This document shows, piece after piece, positions 37,094 to 47,654 of a stretch of DNA of 64,000 nt (within the stretch, counting starts at the first letter, position 1; each line of letters begins with the position of its first letter). The position numbers and the translations under genes are program-made. The stretch spans positions 39,241,169 through 39,305,168 of the forward strand of contig CM072805.1 of the NCBI GenBank assembly GCA_037013495.1, read 5' to 3'. The notes beneath the pieces are model-generated. The model saw nothing but the letters and a program-made list of their open reading frames with translations, searched no databases and was not told where the DNA came from. This DNA comes from Hippophae tibetana. Taxonomy: Eukaryota > Streptophyta > Magnoliopsida > Rosales > Elaeagnaceae.

Positions 37094-37680
37094 TGGCCGT
37101 AGATGAAGGAAGGGTGAAACTCGAGAAATTTGATGGCACAAATTTCAGGTTTTGGAAAATGCAGATAGAGGATTATCTGTATCAAAGAAATTTTTATTAA
37201 CCTCTCTCAGGTAAAAAACCAGAGGCTATGAAAGAAGAAGCTTGGAATCTTCTAGACAGATAGGCACTCAGAGTTATTTGATTGACATTATCCCGTAATG
37301 TTGCTTTCAACATAGCAAAGGAAAAGACCACGGCGGGTCTTATGACAACTCTCTCCAATATGTATGAGAAGTCATTAGCCTCAAACAAAGTACACTTGAT
37401 GAGGCGTTTGTTTAATTTGTAGATGATCGAAGGCGTATCAGTAGCTTAACATCTCAATGAACTCAACACAGTCACAACCCAATTAAGTTCAGTGGAAATT
37501 GAATTCGATAAAGAAATACGAGTATTGATACTTTTGTCTTCTTTACCAAAAAACTGGAATGTTACTGTCACGGCTATGCGTCAAGTAGCTCAACATCTCA
37601 ATGAACTCAACACAATCAATAACGTTGAAAATGTATCAAATTGGTTAAAGTTTAATGGTAAAAATGAATTCAATTGATAC
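37094..37680 (+). pseudogene. degenerate copia gag fragment
   Basis: A frame from ATG at 37094 encodes a copia gag N-terminus (KLEKFDGTNFRFWKMQIEDY) and is then interrupted by several in-frame stops, at about 37198, 37261 and 37276. Recognisable pieces continue to about 37600 (LLSSLPKNWNVTVTA). A segment is duplicated near the end, and AT-rich unrelated DNA follows. No zinc knuckle, protease or pol remains downstream. Confidence 0.8.
37443..37622 (+). repeat. duplicated ~36-bp segment within the gag relic
   Basis: GTAGCTTAACATCTCAATGA at about 37441 recurs as GTAGCTCAACATCTCAATGA at about 37585, each followed by ACTCAACACA. The second copy replaces the expected continuation of gag. Confidence 0.75.
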
Positions 37681-40600
37681 GAGTTTAAATTAAACAATAT
37701 CTAATTGGATATTATTTAACGTAAAAAAATTAGATTAAAGTTTTTTTATATTAAAAAATAAGCATATAAAAATTATTATTTTTATGACCGTAAATTTTAT
37801 AAGATACAATAAATGATATTTTTATTATTATTTATTTTGAAAACTAACAAAATATATAAGTATAAATATTTTTCCTTATATTTGGAGTGAAATGATACTC
37901 CCAACTAATTTTGTTTTTTTTAAGAAAATTATTGTATTAATATTACATTTAATTGACATATAATATTGTATTATCATTCATTTTAATAACAATAAATAAT
38001 TTATGCACGTGAAGGTAATTTCTAAGGTAGAATTTTCGTTTGTAGATTTTTGTAGACTTAAAAAAAAATTGGGTAGTCTTTGTGGAATTTACGATGACGT
38101 ATTTAACTGAGATTTTGGTAGAATTTTCAGTTATATATTTTAATGGGTTATAATTGCTTACCGTAGCTTATAAAGAATCTTTGTATATTTTAATAGAGTT
38201 ATTTAAATTGTATTTTATAGATATTTATGAATTTATATTAATTATAATTTAATTTGTTAAATTATGTTAATAATATTTATGAATAAATTTTTTAATTTAT
38301 TGCTTTCATATAATAAAATATTTATTTATAAAATTTAGGCTCATTAATAGTTAAAGAAGAAAGTATGAATAGAATTTTTAATTTGTAGACATGATTTTTA
38401 AAGATTCTTTTGATGCTTTCATATATTTTTAATTAATTAATTTAATTATTTTTATAATCATCTTAATTTCAATGGATATAATCAATTTATTTTAAAATAA
38501 TTTATAAAATCTAGGCTCAACAGTTTTAAAAGTTATTTTTCATTCAAAAGTCTACGTATTAAATACATAAGCTTATCTCCCATAAATACTATATTCTAAC
38601 AAATAAGTTATAAATTAAAAGTTATAGAATTGTAGTGAGACTAATATGTCATACTTAAGTCTTCAAATTTGCTAAATTTGCCATCTAAGTGTGATAAATT
38701 ATATTTAATTATTGTAATGCTAAATAACTTTGTGACAAAAAATCTAGTTTTATTTATTTTTTTAATTTTTTAAATATAGTTTGGAGATATTTGTATAAAA
38801 AGAGTTCAAATTTTTGAGATTACTGAAGCTATTTAGCCTAAATACTAAATAGTTCGGATCAAAAGTAAAGTAAAACTAAATAATAACAAAAAGCCTAGCA
38901 GAGGATCCAAGCTGCTGTGTATGTTACTTACACTACACTAGTAACATTGATCGCTTATTTCACTTAATGATATTCAAATTTTAATTAAATTCATAATTAA
39001 ATTTTTAAAATATATTATTCACTTTTTAAATTTTAAAAATTTTATGAATAATTTCTTAAACTTTTAAATTATATGATTTATTTTAAAAAATTTATAATTT
39101 TACTTATAAAACATAATTTTTGATTCATATATATGTGTTTCAGTAATCAATCTAAAATTTAAGGATGAAATCATACCTTTTAAAATTTTAAAATTTTAAA
39201 AACAAATTATATGTTTTAAAATTTTAAATAATTATGTGTAAATTTAATTAAAATTTGATTACTAATAATACACTTTAATCTATAATAAAAGAAAACTTTG
39301 ATTGCTTCCTAATTTTAGAGATTGAATATGCTTTCTAATCATTTTTTTTAATTTAAATATAAAAAAAATAGGCTTAATTCTTTTTTAAAAAATATATTTA
39401 TGCATAACCAATTTTAAAAGCTTTCCAAAAATTGGTTATGAAAATTTTAAATGATAACCAATTTTTTTTATAATATCATTATAAATTTATAATTATTTTA
39501 TTACAAATCTCATTTTTTTAATAAATTGTTTAAGGGAATTTTTTATAGCTTTAGCTTTAGGATTCGTAAAATTGAAGCCAAAATAAACGGCTGGGCAGGA
39601 GAAAATTCCACATTGAATAGCTTAAAAGCTTCTAACTTCTAGTCTATTCATATACAATTTTAATAAATAAAATATTTTTAAAATTAATGCATAATATAAA
39701 TGGGCCCAAAAAATATAGAAAGTGGGTAAATCTAAAGTCTAAACAAACAAATCAATTTGTTGAAATACTTAGAAGAAGAAAAGAATCAACTTGTTTAAAT
39801 AATGCAAATATTAAGGATGAGTTATGACAACCCATGAATATTATTAACAAGCAATTAGTTAAATTTCGTTTTAAAAAATTAAATTCCTAATTAAAATTTT
39901 AATTTCCTCACCCAACTATACAATTATATTTTTGTTTTAATTTTTTTTTTAATCCAACTATGTTTGGTAAAAATAAATTATTCTACTTCTTTCCCCGGTG
40001 CCCCTCCCCTTTTTGGATAGTTTATCCTAGTTCCTAGTTCATCCTAGTTCATATTGACCTTCAGATAAAGGACCCAAGTTAGGTTTGAAATTAACATTAG
40101 TTATTTAGAATAAAAAATGAATTTTTCAAAATAACATAAAACAATAAAAAGTTAAATTTTAAAAAACTTTATAATAAAATATTATTATTTAATATATTTA
40201 ATTAAAATATTATTATTTAAATAAAGATACTCCAAATGCAGTTAAAAATAAAAATAATTAAAGAAAAAATGACATACTAAAATATTGAAATTGTTGTTAA
40301 ATGTTAAAAATAATTATTAAAATGAAAAAAAATATCTATATTAATGAAATAATATGATAAATTTAATTAAAAAAAACATTCAAAAATTAATTTTATTTTT
40401 ACATAACCATTTTTAAAAAAAATAATAGAATAAAAAATATCATTTTTAAGCTATAAAACTAAATAATCTAATTAATTATAACAAAGCTTCGTACTTGAAA
40501 AAAGAAGATAAGAATTTCTAAAACTCTTGGTTAAATAATTAAATTAAACACAAATAATTGACGGGAAAAATTAATAGATGACAAACAAACAACAGTAAGA

Positions 40601-41946
40601 AAATGACAAACAAAGACATATCCGTTTTTGACAAAGTACACCGTCCCATTAAAATTGAATGTAGCTTGTTTATGAATTACCCCGTAACATCAATTGGGAT
40701 TTTCAAAAATTACCACCAACCCCCCTCTATTCTAATTTTTTTTCTTCAAAAGTTCGTATTTTAAAAGCATATATTAATTCTCTACGCAAAAAGAAGAAGA
40801 AGCATATTTTAATTACTTTTTCAAAAAAATATGTTAATTATTGATACATAGATAATTTATCTATTTTAAATCAATAACCTTGTAACTTAACAATACATGA
40901 AACTATAATATATAATATATAATATAAGTCTCAAAACTTATAAAATATATATATATATATTTATTAAAAATTCGTGAGGAAAAAAAATTATCTATTTTAA
41001 ACCAACAACCAAATCCAATTAAACAAACCATCAAAGTCTACCGATCCATGAGTTACGTATATCATCTTCTTATTCCTCTAATTAAACCCACAACATTATT
41101 AACTACTTTTTATCATCAAACAAGCAATTACCAACCTCTCATCTACCTCTAATCTATTTTGCGGGAAAAAAAAACCCACAGCTCATATCATCTCTTATCT
41201 TTCTATATATAATTTGATTTCGATATTTTAATAGTACTTTAATTTTATTTTTATTATTATTTTTACTATACTTTTTTAAGTAATATATTAGGATATATTT
41301 ATTTTAAAAAATGTAATAATTTGATACAATTTTTTCATATTATCTAACATTAACACATTTCCTTTAAACGAAAGGATATTTATGGTATTTTTATCTTTTA
41401 TTGTCCATGCAACATAAAAAAAATTGTTTCCCAATTTTTGTATCTTTTAATACAGATTTTTAATATTCTTTTATTTATTTTACCTTATTTTCTTCGTGTT
41501 TCTTCTTAATCATTTCGCACCTTCAATCTCACTTTTTTTCACTTTTATTTTTTTTAAAGATCGAAAAAAACCTCATCCATTATCATTTTCCAAAATATAC
41601 TAGTTGTATTTTTTTTATAAATTTTAAGAAACTTTTGTTGTTTAATGTGTATTAATATTTTGTTAAATATTTTATTTTAGGGAGTTTGGTATTGTTTTCA
41701 CCAGCATTTTGGTAAAGGATTTTGTTTTTAACTTCCAAAGAAAATAAAAAAGTGAAGATGTGAGGTGGAAGAGAGAGTGTGAAATAAGTAAGAAGAAAAA
41801 ATGATAAAGATGATGTAAAATGAGTTAAAAGGTATTAAAAATTTGTATTTAAAAACTAAAATATAGGAAAGATTATCTATGTTGAGGGGCCAAAAAGAGA
41901 AAAAAAATTTCAAAAACACCCTTCGTTTAAAGTATATATATTTTGA

Positions 41947-41977
<31 letters not shown>

Positions 41978-42726
41978 TTTTAACGTGTGTATTAATAAGT
42001 AAAAGTAAAAAAGAGTATGAAAAATAAAATTAGAATAATAGTATCATAAATATGAAACCACGTAATTCATTATATCATTATTGTGTACCTGTTTTGAAAC
42101 AAATTTTTATCCTGATTAATTTATCTTTGATATATAAATATGAAAAATCTGTACCTTAAATTACACTCCTTCTAGTTATTAATATATATATATATTAAAT
42201 TAAATTCATATGATGAGATTAATTTATACAAATTTAATTTTTTTTTTTTAAAATACGACTCATAAAAAATGTAAGGTAGAAACATAATTGACCAATTGCA
42301 GTCCAAGAACAATCGCCTTAATTCAAAAAACCCATATCAAAATATACGAAACTCCACCTAATTAAGAGACTAACAATCTATATGTAAATTAATAGAATAT
42401 ATATAATGCATGAAAAATCCCCGCAAATATATAATTCAGAATTTCAGATCTAAATGTTTCTGTAGAAACTGAAATAAGAGTAAGAGATCAATCTCAATGA
42501 ATAACCAGCGTAATTCAACTCAAATAAACATAATTCACAATCATCTTTCAAGTTACAACCATACAAATTAAATTTATATATAAATTCAAAAACCCATAAG
42601 AAGAAAAGGACAAAAATATTCAAAAATTTCACATAGAAGAAGAACTTAAGTAGTGGGGTATAGTCCGTGTGAAATTTAATATTACTGATCAAGATGATCG
42701 GGAACACAGGGATTCATGAAATTCAT
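37681..42726. other. long AT-rich intergenic region without supported genes
   Basis: About 5 kb of AT-rich DNA. I see a small inverted repeat near 39411-39442, an (AT)n run near 40948 and homopolymer tracts. No frame has protein-like composition. Confidence 0.65.
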
Positions 42727-43122
42727 TTACATGGGAAAAAATTTAAAGCTTCGTCTCTTGTCTGCAAGGTGTTCAAAGCTCGATCTGTAAAAGCTCTCAA
42801 CTCGATCACTATTCACGATGTCAAAGAATTGAAGCTCTGTACTCAATTTTCTCTTACAAGAATTAGGAACCCTTCTTGGCTTTCTTGGTGCTGGTGGACA
42901 TGAAACGATCTTTGGAATTCTGTGTTCTTCGGATGTTGGAGTGTGACACTCAAACTCTTCTCTATCTTCTTCTTTATTATCGTTTTCTCTGTTTTGATTT
43001 AGGCTTACTCTGTTTCTGTGATCAGTATTGACATTCTTCGATACTTGGAATTGGTTTTGGGCTTGGAATGTTGAAATTCTGATTTTGGGAAAGTTTGGGC
43101 ATAATTCAAGATCGGTAGACAT
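42727..43122 (-). CDS. SIAMESE-related cyclin-dependent kinase inhibitor (SMR family)
   Basis: Intronless, 131 residues, as usual for this plant-specific family. The diagnostic block is CHTPTSEEHRIPKIVSCPPAPRKPRR at 59-84, given here as its two motifs TPTS..HRIP and CPPAPRKPR. C-terminal to it, ELQFFDIV and ESFYRSSFE (about 96-117) match the second conserved stretch. The N-terminus is polar and acidic (NRENDNKEEDREE). SMR proteins bind CDK-cyclin complexes, block mitotic entry and promote endoreduplication, and several are induced by DNA damage or stress. The nearest coding neighbour is more than 8 kb away, so context adds nothing. Which SMR paralogue this is cannot be settled from motifs alone. 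Confidence 0.92.
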   Translation of the reverse strand: MSTDLELCPNFPKIRISTFQAQNQFQVSKNVNTDHRNRVSLNQNRENDNKEEDREEFECHTPTSEEHRIPKIVSCPPAPRKPRRVPNSCKRKLSTELQFFDIVNSDRVESFYRSSFEHLADKRRSFKFFPM

Positions 43123-43236
43123 GGTTGATTGTGATGAAGAAGATTAGAATATAACTATCACTATAATTATAAAACAAGTAATTTTTTAAAAAAAAAACAA
43201 GGGTTTTAAAATATTTGGTCGAATTGTATAATAAGA

Positions 43237-43245
43237 GTTATATAG
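43237..43245 (-). promoter_or_regulatory. possible TATA box of the SMR gene
   Basis: On - the sequence reads CTATATAACTC about 115 bp upstream of the ATG, a suitable distance for a TATA box with a short leader. Weak evidence in AT-rich DNA. Confidence 0.35.
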
Positions 43246-46200
43246 TTTAGGAATAATGAGAAGAGATCTATATTTATTTATGAATTGTGAGAAAAAGATT
43301 TAAATGGGTCAAATAAATGAAGGCTTGGATTTTGAAGACGTGCTTTTGAAGGTAATAGAGAGGTGTGAGAGTGTGTGTGAGAGAGAGACAGAGAAAGAAA
43401 GGTCTTTACTGGTTCTTTATTCTTTTTCTTGTTAGGAATATGACCTTCGGCTTGAATATTTACCTTTTCATTTACCATTTATTTTAATTACTTTGTATGG
43501 TTTTTCATATCTGGTTACCAACTCTTATAACAATAAATTAAATTATTAAAAAATATATCAATTATATTTTTATATATTTATTATTTATTACGAGTGTTAC
43601 TTGAATTTATGACTCTTACAAATTAAATAATTATAATTTAATAATTGAGTTATTAAGTTTTTAATATCATATTAGAATTTATTTTTTTACAAATTCTCCT
43701 AAAATCTTAAATTATCTAAGAATAATCAGTTATTTTTCATATTATTATGAATTTTTTATTTAGGTCTTTAATTAATAATTATGTTTTATTATTTTCTTCT
43801 TAAGCGTGATTTTCATTTATGATTAGTTGAGCTGTGTGCCATGTGAAGGTGATTTTTCAAGTAGCCTTTTTAAGCACATAACAGTCAATAAATATTTATT
43901 AGCATTAATAATGTAGCTTTGGGTGGCTTGGATTTTTAGTTAAGATTCTTTTAAGTGATTTAATGTCCAAATAATCCTTTGGGAATTCGAGTAAAAGACA
44001 CAAATAACGGAATGTAATCCCATTGTAATTACAAATAAATAGAAATTTAGCTGTTAATTAAGAAAATAATGTTTTATCATTATTATTTTGATGTTTTTTG
44101 GTTTTATATTCACAATTTAACATAGGTTAAAGTAGCTCTTGTAATAATATCCTACCTGGTGCAGAATTTCCGCTTGATATTTTTTCCCTTAGATTTCAAA
44201 ATTTATTAAATTTCAAATTATATTCTAACATATTTTCTTACCAAGACAACATTCCCACTCTCCCCCTATTTTTCATTGAAATATAATTCTGATAAAAAAT
44301 AAAAATATAATTAAAATCGAGAAAATAAAATATAAAACTAATTATTAAATAAAAAGTAAAAAACATCACGTATCAAAATTTAACTAGCGTGGTTTTTTAT
44401 ATTCTTTTTCCTATATATTATAAATAAGAAAATAGAAAATAACTTTTAAGGAATCAATTAAAAAACCAATAGTTAATTTTTTTTAAAATTGATGATGTTA
44501 TTGTCACAATTATTTTTATCCATATTACATCTCATTTAATCCTAATTTTAAGAAAATGACAAACATTTAGACATAAATGAGTTTTAATCTATGCATTACA
44601 ATGATACCAATATGATTTTATTAAAAATTATAATATTAATAAAATTAGTTGCGAAAATACAGATTTTATGATAAAGGAAAACTTTAAAATTTTATATTAT
44701 TATATTATTTTTATTTTATTATTACTTAAAAATAAATTAAATCTGAATCTCCCGTGAGTAAATTATATTTATGATTAATAAAAATAAAGACATGGTGAGA
44801 GATGCAACTCTACTTTATACATATATAATTATTGTATATTAAATTAAGGAAAATGAATCTATTTCTTAAAATAATAATAATAATAATAATAATAATTGAA
44901 TGTAAATAACTTAATTGGAGTGGTAATAACAAAGAGTAGAATTGGAAGCCTGGAATAGAAGTGGTATGTAAGGATGAAAATGCATAAGTTGGGTACAATA
45001 TTTTTGTTATATTTTTTTATACATTCTTATATCGAAACGTGATGTTCATATAATTTGATTAAATTGTGACAAAAATATTAATAATGTTATTAAAATATCG
45101 TTTAAATATATATTTTTGTTTAAAATTTAATGAATATTTTAAATATTATTACTAAATTATTCTTAAAATATCAAGAAAAATTTCAAGAATATTAATTTTT
45201 TTTTCTTTTTGAGTAATCATTTTAATTCAATTTTTCTTACTTTATAGTATATAATATATTCAATATTTTTTAGCGTATTTGTTATATATTTAATTATTTT
45301 TTTAAAAATAATTAATAAAATTTATTTTTATACTATTAAGATTTATCTATTTATAATATGTATAATTAGATAATCTATTTAAATATTTTAATTACTTATT
45401 CTACAATATTTAGTTATATAAAATATATATTTTAATTAATTAATATAGATATTTTATGTATTTAAAAATATATGTATTAAATAAAAAATTAATTTCAAAT
45501 AAAATTAATTAATTGTTTTGATATTTTATAAAAAATTATAACATTTGTGATTTTTTTTTTCAAAATTTGTATTGATAATGAATATTTTTTTAAATTTTTT
45601 TATAAAAATTATACCTTGATATATTTATTAATTTCGATATTTTAAATTTTAGTGGTATGCACGATCAGATCCGCTTCGGCGTTTACTTTTTGTGGATCTG
45701 ATATGAGTACGTAAAACTTACATTGGAAGCAATACTATCCGCTGCTTTCGAAAGCGTCCGGCCCTCACTTAAAGTAGCAGAGCAGACACAATCTTCGTGT
45801 CCCATTTCTTGATATTGATTTTATTTATTGCTTCAATAATAATTCAATTTTATTAAGATTGGTGACATTGTCGGACCCCGCTCTTAATATTTGTTATAAT
45901 AAATATTAATTTAATCTATTTAATTAACTATATTTTATTATCATTGTTATTAGATAAAATTATGATTAAAATATAATGTGTAATTAGCAAATTCAATTTT
46001 AAATCCTATAGTTATATAAAAATAATATATTAATTTTTATTAGTGTTGATAAAAGGGTATAAATTAATTTTTTTAATCATATAATTAATTATAAAGTTAT
46101 GTTATTATTTTTAGATAAAATTATTATTAATAAAAAATAAATATTAATACTTATAAATTAAGATTTAACTATAAATTAATTTTATTATAATTTACATTTT

Positions 46201-47030
46201 GATGTTCAATTTCTTTTTTCAATGTTACATCCAAAAAAATTCTATATATACTTACTAAAAATCCATTATTAGTACATCCTCTCCGTTATAGGTCCATTTG
46301 ATTTAACAGAAGAATTAGTGATTAAAAACCAATAGATACAAATATAATTACTATTACATTTAATATATTTATAAATTTAACATATTTAATATGAATTTAC
46401 AAATTAAATCAATAATGCATTGTCCCATCTAAAATCGTGTTAAAAAAATTAAAAACTAGGATTCAACTATTAAATTTATTAAGATTTGAATACATGAGAT
46501 ATAATTTTAATACAATGTTAAAAGTTATTGATCATAAACTACTTTAAAACCTTAAATTATTGAAAAAAGTATTAATAATATTTTTATACATTTAACAAGT
46601 AAAAATAACTATGCATTAGGGTTGTGTTTAGTTTATGAAATGAAAATTAAAAAAATATATAAATAAAATTCAATATAAATATTATTATTATATTTGTTTG
46701 AACGTGTAATCAAAACACTGATAATTATTAAAGTAAATTTTATAAAATTATAAATAAAACCTAATTAAAAATAAAAAATTATTTTTTAAACGAGATAAAA
46801 ATGATAAAATAATAATAAACAATTATACAAATGTATAAGAAAAATAAAACATTAAAACATATTATTAAAAGATGTAGGAGTAATTAGTATTTATGTTATT
46901 ACTTTAAATTTTATTATAAATTAACAATAAAATCAAATATAAAAATAATTTACATAATTCACTTATTATCTTCAACCAAATATTACACAAGAGAATCTTG
47001 TTCTAGAAGGACCAAATTAAACCTACATAA
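43246..47030. other. AT-rich intergenic region
   Basis: Contains a (GA)n-rich tract at about 43377-43400, a TAA/TTA microsatellite at 44870-44896 and a small GC-richer island at 45655-45890. No coding segment is supported. Confidence 0.6.
45655..45890. other. GC-richer island of unknown nature
   Basis: In otherwise very AT-rich DNA this stretch has AGATCCGC...GTGGATCT (about 45666-45701), the palindrome GCTTTCGAAAGC (about 45744-45755) and GTCGGACCCCGC near 45872. It has no open frame, LTR ends or RNA-gene boxes that I recognise. Confidence 0.35.
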
Positions 47031-47654
47031 TGTCACGACCTTATTTTTCAAGTAGAGATCGTGCGGCACTTAGCACCGTCCGTTGCACTAAGCTTGTCTT
47101 TGAAACCGAATGAAACTCCAAAGAGAATAGAGAGAGAGTTTACAAAGAATGCTTTGTATTGCTCTAGAGAGAGATTATCTTACAATTTCCCAAGGATGAA
47201 TACAAATGAAGACCAATGGGTCTATTTATAGTGTGGCTCTAAGCTTAAGGCTATCCACCACTTTCTAGATTCTTCCTAGTCTAGAATGTACAAGAGAATT
47301 CTAGAATTATGTACAACATGCCACAAGGGTCTAGGACCTTCTAGCCAACTCTAGAGTCTTCTAGGTTTGTCTAGTTCCTTCATGCACCTTCCGGGATGTT
47401 CCATAAGCTTTCAGCAGCTTCTACATCCTTCCCGAACTATTCGGCACGTTCTAGAACATTCCAGCCCATTCTAACACTCTCCAGCGTGCTCTAGAACATT
47501 CTAGGGTCTTCTAGCTTGAGTTGAGTCCATCCAACTCTAGCTCTTTCTAGACATCTCTAGGCAACTCTAGAACTTTCCATGTAAAATAGTCTAGATCCTT
47601 TAGGCAACCATCATTTGTTTGGATTTTTAGGGACAATTTAGACGGGACGTGACA
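47031..47654 (-). mobile_element. solo LTR, TGTCACG/CGTGACA ends, probably Ty3-gypsy type
   Basis: The block starts TGTCACGACC and ends GGGACGTGACA, a 7-bp inverted terminus, and is flanked on both sides by ATAA (47027-47030 and 47655-47658), a candidate target duplication. On - a canonical TATA box CTATAAATAG lies at 47231-47222. U3 is therefore the right part (47654 to about 47240) and R-U5 the left part. U3 is packed with CTAG and TTCTAGAA motifs. No primer-binding site or coding DNA adjoins, so it is a solo LTR. The TGTCAC...GTGACA ends are frequent in Ty3-gypsy LTRs; family is inference. Confidence 0.7.
47299..47577. promoter_or_regulatory. cluster of heat-shock-element-like motifs in the LTR U3
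   Basis: TTCnnGAA or GAAnnTTC cores occur at 47299-47306, 47449-47461 (three perfect alternating units TTC-TA-GAA-CA-TTC), 47494-47501 and 47570-47577, with imperfect units between. All lie about 70-350 bp upstream of the TATA box on -. This is the arrangement expected of heat-shock-factor-responsive promoters; activity is inferred only. Confidence 0.5.

Noticed and set aside
43278..43478. 66-residue frame with a Ser/Leu/His repeat on -
   Set aside because: Produced by a GA/CT microsatellite; lies upstream of the SMR gene.
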